From the NCBI GenBank assembly GCA_041402125.1, contig JAWKSY010000006.1, positions 186,001 through 250,000 of the forward strand: DNA of 64,000 bases, in the 5' to 3' direction. Positions 61,021 through 64,000 of the stretch are shown here, piece by piece. The position numbers were made by a program, and so were the translations under genes. How positions within the stretch are numbered: position 1 is the first letter of the stretch; each line of letters opens with the position of its first letter. Under the pieces are notes generated by a model that was not told where the DNA came from, ran no database searches, and saw nothing but the letters and a program-made list of their open reading frames with translations. This DNA comes from JAWKSY01 sp041402125 (GTDB taxonomy: Bacteria; Planctomycetota; GCA-002687715; DRQF01).

Positions 61021-62802
61021 ATGAACTCGAAGCTCATCCCGCTGGCCGCGGCGATCCTCGTCGCCGTGCCGGTCTTCGCGCAGTCCACGATCCTGGTTCC
61101 CGATCCGACCGTCTCGATCCAGGGCGCGATCGTCGCCGCGGCGAACGGCGACACGATCCTCGTCGGCGCCGGCACGTGGACCGAGCAGCTCGACTTCCTG
61201 GGCAAGGCGATCCACGTGAAGGGCCTGGGTCCCTCGCTCACGACGATCGACGCCCAGAATCAGGGCTCGGTGGTCCGCTTCTCCAGCGGGGAGCAATCGA
61301 ACTCGATCCTCGAGGGGATCCGCCTGACCGGCGGTCGGGGTGACTACTTCACGGAGGCGGGGGCGTCGCAGCACTCGGGCGGCGGGATCGTCATCACCGG
61401 GTCCTTCTACGGCTCCGCCACGCCGATCTGCTCCCCGACGATCATCGACGTCCTCGTCGACGGCTGCTTCGGCAACGCGGGCGCGGGGATCTTCGTCTGG
61501 GGCGCCTCGCATGCCCACCTCATCGACTGTCGCGTGGTCGGGAGCACGCGCGTCGATCCGCTCGGGCTCGTCTCGTACTCCTACGGCGGGGAGGGCATCC
61601 TCGTGGAGCGCAACGCCTACGTGACGATGACCGGAGGCGAGATCTCCCAGAGCGACGGCGCGGGGTACGGCGGCCTCGACTGCAGCACCCCCAGCCTCAT
61701 CGAGGACGTCCTGATCTCCCTCAACTTCGGGGGTGGGATCTGCACCGAGGGTTCGCAACACGTCATCCGTCGCTGCCGGATCTGGGGCAACTTCAGCCTC
61801 TACCAGGGCGGAGGGATCTGCCTCGCGAACGGCGGCCCCTCCTTTCTCAGTTCGCCCGTCCTGATCGAGGACTGCGTCATCGAGGGCAACTACGCGCCCT
61901 TCGCCGGCGGCGCGATCGCGGGTCAGTCCTTCGTCAACATCGCCGTCTCGAACTGCACGATCGTCGGCAACGTCGCGCCGATGAACGCCGCGCTCTATAC
62001 GATCAGCTTCGCCGCCGCGGACATCAGGAACTCGATCGTCCGCGGCAACGGCCCCGCTCCGCTCTACGTCACCCCGACCGGCCTCGGCGGCCTCACGATC
62101 AGGAACTCCAACGTCGAGTTCGGCGCTTCGGGTCCCGGCAATGTCGACGTCGACCCGAGGTTCGTTGATGTCGGAAGCCACGACTATCGGCTCGCCCACG
62201 ACTCGCCGATGATCGACGCCGGCGACGACTCCCTCGCGTCGACGGGCGGGCTGGATCGAGGCGGGCTCCCCCGCATCCTGAACGGCACCGTCGACATCGG
62301 CGCCCACGAGTCGAACGACATCGCCAACCACGCCGCCGCGGCGGGCACCGTCTCCGACCCGTCGAGCGGCGCTCCCTTCCGGACGCTCCGCGTGAACGGC
62401 GACGACGGCGGTGACGACTACCGCGTGGAGGTTCCGGCCTTCGCGCCCTGGTCGCTGAGCTTCACCTCGCCGCCCTGGCTCACTCCGCACCCCGACTTCG
62501 CCCTCTTCGGGGCCGTCGCGGAGGCGACGATCCAGACCGTCGTCAACGTGCCGCTCGGCATCGGCGAGATGGCGTTCCTGCCCTGCCCTCTCGCGCCGCA
62601 GTTCGAGGGCCCGATCTTCACCCTCGCGAGCACCGTGCCCTTGCCCTGCAGCGTGGTCCTGCCCGCGGCGCCCGCCGCGACGTGGAGCACGCCCGCGATC
62701 GTCGGGCTGCCGGCGCCGCTCGACCTCTCCTTCCAGGGCGTGATCCTCGACGCGACGGGGCAGCTCGACGTGACGAACCTCGTGATCGTCAGGATCCGCT
62801 GA
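61021..62802 (+). CDS. Exported right-handed beta-helix protein
   Basis: 593 residues. Signal peptide (about 1-20, VFAQS). Residues about 25-430 carry many turns of a parallel beta-helix (SIQGAIVAAANGDTILVGAGTW, GGGIVITG, EDVLISLNFGGGI, IEDCVIEGNYAPFAGGAI) and the motif DYRLAHDSPMIDAGD, typical of surface choice-of-anchor or polysaccharide-related proteins. The C-terminal 140 residues form a separate beta module ending LDLSFQGVILDATGQLDVTNLVIVRI. The ATG at 61021 begins the signal peptide. No catalytic residues are recognised. Confidence 0.88.
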   Translation: MNSKLIPLAAAILVAVPVFAQSTILVPDPTVSIQGAIVAAANGDTILVGAGTWTEQLDFLGKAIHVKGLGPSLTTIDAQNQGSVVRFSSGEQSNSILEGIRLTGGRGDYFTEAGASQHSGGGIVITGSFYGSATPICSPTIIDVLVDGCFGNAGAGIFVWGASHAHLIDCRVVGSTRVDPLGLVSYSYGGEGILVERNAYVTMTGGEISQSDGAGYGGLDCSTPSLIEDVLISLNFGGGICTEGSQHVIRRCRIWGNFSLYQGGGICLANGGPSFLSSPVLIEDCVIEGNYAPFAGGAIAGQSFVNIAVSNCTIVGNVAPMNAALYTISFAAADIRNSIVRGNGPAPLYVTPTGLGGLTIRNSNVEFGASGPGNVDVDPRFVDVGSHDYRLAHDSPMIDAGDDSLASTGGLDRGGLPRILNGTVDIGAHESNDIANHAAAAGTVSDPSSGAPFRTLRVNGDDGGDDYRVEVPAFAPWSLSFTSPPWLTPHPDFALFGAVAEATIQTVVNVPLGIGEMAFLPCPLAPQFEGPIFTLASTVPLPCSVVLPAAPAATWSTPAIVGLPAPLDLSFQGVILDATGQLDVTNLVIVRIR

Positions 62803-62820
62803 CCGACGTCGAGAGGCTTC

Positions 62821-64000
62821 TCAGGGAAGGAACTCGACCGCCACGGGATCCGAGAAGAACTCCCAGGGATGGTCGAGCACGAAGGCGAAGTGGGCCGTCG
62901 TCACCGTCGCGGCGACGGTCGGCGGAACGGCGATGGACGCCGTTCCCGAGCCCGAGGCGTCCAGGTTCCCCGCGATACCGCTGAAGTATCCCGCCGTCCC
63001 GGCCTGGAAGGGCCAGAGCGACGCGGCATCGAGATTGATCGGGAAGATGCGGTTGCCCGAGAGCCAGGTCCCCGGCGAGGTCCCGCTCAGGGTCGGAACG
63101 AGAAAGTATCCGCGCCCCGCGTGCGGCAGGCCGGCGCGGAGCGTGAAGCCGATGGCGCCCCCGGCGGCGCTCGAGATCTGCGGCACGTCGACCGCCAGGT
63201 TGACCTCGTCGAGGTACTTCCGGTGCGCGGCGGAGAAAGCCAGGCTCGAATCGACGTCCCAGTTGATCGACCAGGTCATCACGCCGCGGAGGCGGGGAAA
63301 GCCATCGGGGTCCCCGAGGAGGTACCCCGTCGTGGGGAGCCCGAGGTAGAGCTGATCCAGCGCGTCGTGGACGAGCGGAGCCGTCGTGAAGCCCGACCCC
63401 GCGGCGCCGGGACTCGCGGGGAGTCCGATCACGACCTGTTCCGGCGCGAGGGGTGGGAAGTTGCTTCCCGCGGCGGGCACGTAGAACCCGCTCGTCAGCA
63501 TGTCCGCCATCGCCACGTGGAAGGCGGCCGTCCCGGGCGAGTAGATCTGCCCGTCCCGTCCGAACATGCTCCCCGTGTTGTAGTGCTGGACCTGCACCCA
63601 GTCGAGGTCGTTGCGAAGCGCGTGGATCACGGCGAGATAGGCGCCCCAGACGCCGCCGTAGGCGGAGTAGGCGCCCTGCAGGGTCGCGGTCTCGGGCGCG
63701 GCGGTGAGCAGGAAGTCCGCCGGCAGCATCGCCACGAGCTGCGTGACGGCCGCGATGAAGTTGACGATCCGAGGACTGGTCGGATTCGCGAAGTCCGTAT
63801 CGCCCGCGACGACGCTCAGCGAGCTCCCCTCGAGATCGATGTCGAGGCCGTCGAATCCCCAGGTCGTGATGATTCCGTGCATCGAGGCGACGAAGGCCGC
63901 GACGTCGGCGCTCGAGTCGAGATGGACCGGCCCGGTCGCCCCGCCGATCGAGATCAGGACCTTCTTGCCCTGGGCCTGGAGAGCCTGCACATCGAGTCGA
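62821..64000 (-). CDS. GH18 chitinase-like protein, 5'-truncated by the window edge
   Basis: The frame stays open to the right edge (the GTG at 63990 is not a proven start). The GH18 core is clear: VLISIGG, then FDGLDIDLEG with the DxxDxDxE acid Glu, QVQHYNTG, and RLRGVMTWSINWD. It should hydrolyse chitin or a related GlcNAc polymer outside the cell. After about residue 270 a C-terminal beta module follows (GRGYFLVPTLSGTSPGTWLSG, LDASGSGTASIAVP, FAFVLDHPWEFFSDPVAVEF). It is convergent with the beta-helix gene, 18 bases apart. Confidence 0.92.
   Translation of the reverse strand, partial: RLDVQALQAQGKKVLISIGGATGPVHLDSSADVAAFVASMHGIITTWGFDGLDIDLEGSSLSVVAGDTDFANPTSPRIVNFIAAVTQLVAMLPADFLLTAAPETATLQGAYSAYGGVWGAYLAVIHALRNDLDWVQVQHYNTGSMFGRDGQIYSPGTAAFHVAMADMLTSGFYVPAAGSNFPPLAPEQVVIGLPASPGAAGSGFTTAPLVHDALDQLYLGLPTTGYLLGDPDGFPRLRGVMTWSINWDVDSSLAFSAAHRKYLDEVNLAVDVPQISSAAGGAIGFTLRAGLPHAGRGYFLVPTLSGTSPGTWLSGNRIFPINLDAASLWPFQAGTAGYFSGIAGNLDASGSGTASIAVPPTVAATVTTAHFAFVLDHPWEFFSDPVAVEFLP

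Overview
The window is a very GC-rich stretch of a Gram-negative-type bacterial chromosome. The best guess is an uncharacterised lineage of Planctomycetota. The clues are a TPR protein carrying two free-standing RNA polymerase alpha C-terminal domains, an exported SUMF1-like protein, a Ser/Thr kinase in a housekeeping operon, a GldF/GldG/DUF4340 export cluster, and secreted beta-helix and GH18 proteins. A metal-type KDO-8-phosphate synthase implies a lipopolysaccharide-type envelope. Apart from one REP/MITE-like inverted repeat there are no mobile elements, and I saw no rRNA, tRNA or CRISPR.

Layout. 1-4.3 kb: the 3' part of leuS, then an ECF sigma/anti-sigma/exported protein operon ending in two strong hairpins. 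4.3-10 kb: a VOC protein, cardiolipin synthase, the inverted-repeat element and two exported proteins. 10-17.6 kb (minus strand): rluD-type pseudouridine synthase, prkA, yeaH, spoVR (one frameshift), a PAP2 enzyme and an unknown protein, all tightly packed. 18-22.7 kb (plus): SUMF1-like protein, lipid kinase, kdsA, NTF2-like protein. 22.7-28.2 kb (minus): purA, uppS, cdsA, phoH, ybeY and a Ser/Thr kinase, mostly overlapping, behind a good promoter. 28.3-36.5 kb (minus): ffh, rpsP, a protein with a histone-H1-like tail, maf, a small membrane protein, DUF192, S41 protease, larB and carA.

36.9-39.8 kb (plus): the TPR/double alpha-CTD protein, ruvA and a GyrI-like protein. 39.8-46.1 kb (minus): a PQQ-type propeller, acylphosphatase, and ABC ATPase, permease, GldG and DUF4340. 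46.2-50.3 kb (minus): a second ECF system with a zinc-finger/HEAT anti-sigma protein and an exported protein. 50.6-55 kb: a 22-residue membrane peptide, rpmH, rho with an Arg/Gly-rich N-terminus, and typA. 55-64 kb: an amidinotransferase, argS broken by about ten frameshifts within 0.9 kb (more likely assembly error than decay), two tiny membrane proteins, an ArsR/SRPBCC pair with an apparently leaderless promoter, an exported unknown, a beta-helix protein and the 3' part of a GH18 chitinase-like gene.

Recognisable sigma-70-like promoters (-10 forms TATAAT, TATACT, TAGAAT, TAGATT, TATCCT with 16-18 base spacers) stand out against the GC-rich background. The most unusual items are the double alpha-CTD protein with an inverted repeat on its promoter, the HhH-like domain fused to a histone-like tail, the inverted-repeat element at 6.3 kb, the structured rho locus and the very small membrane proteins. 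All function calls come from reading motifs; no database search was run.
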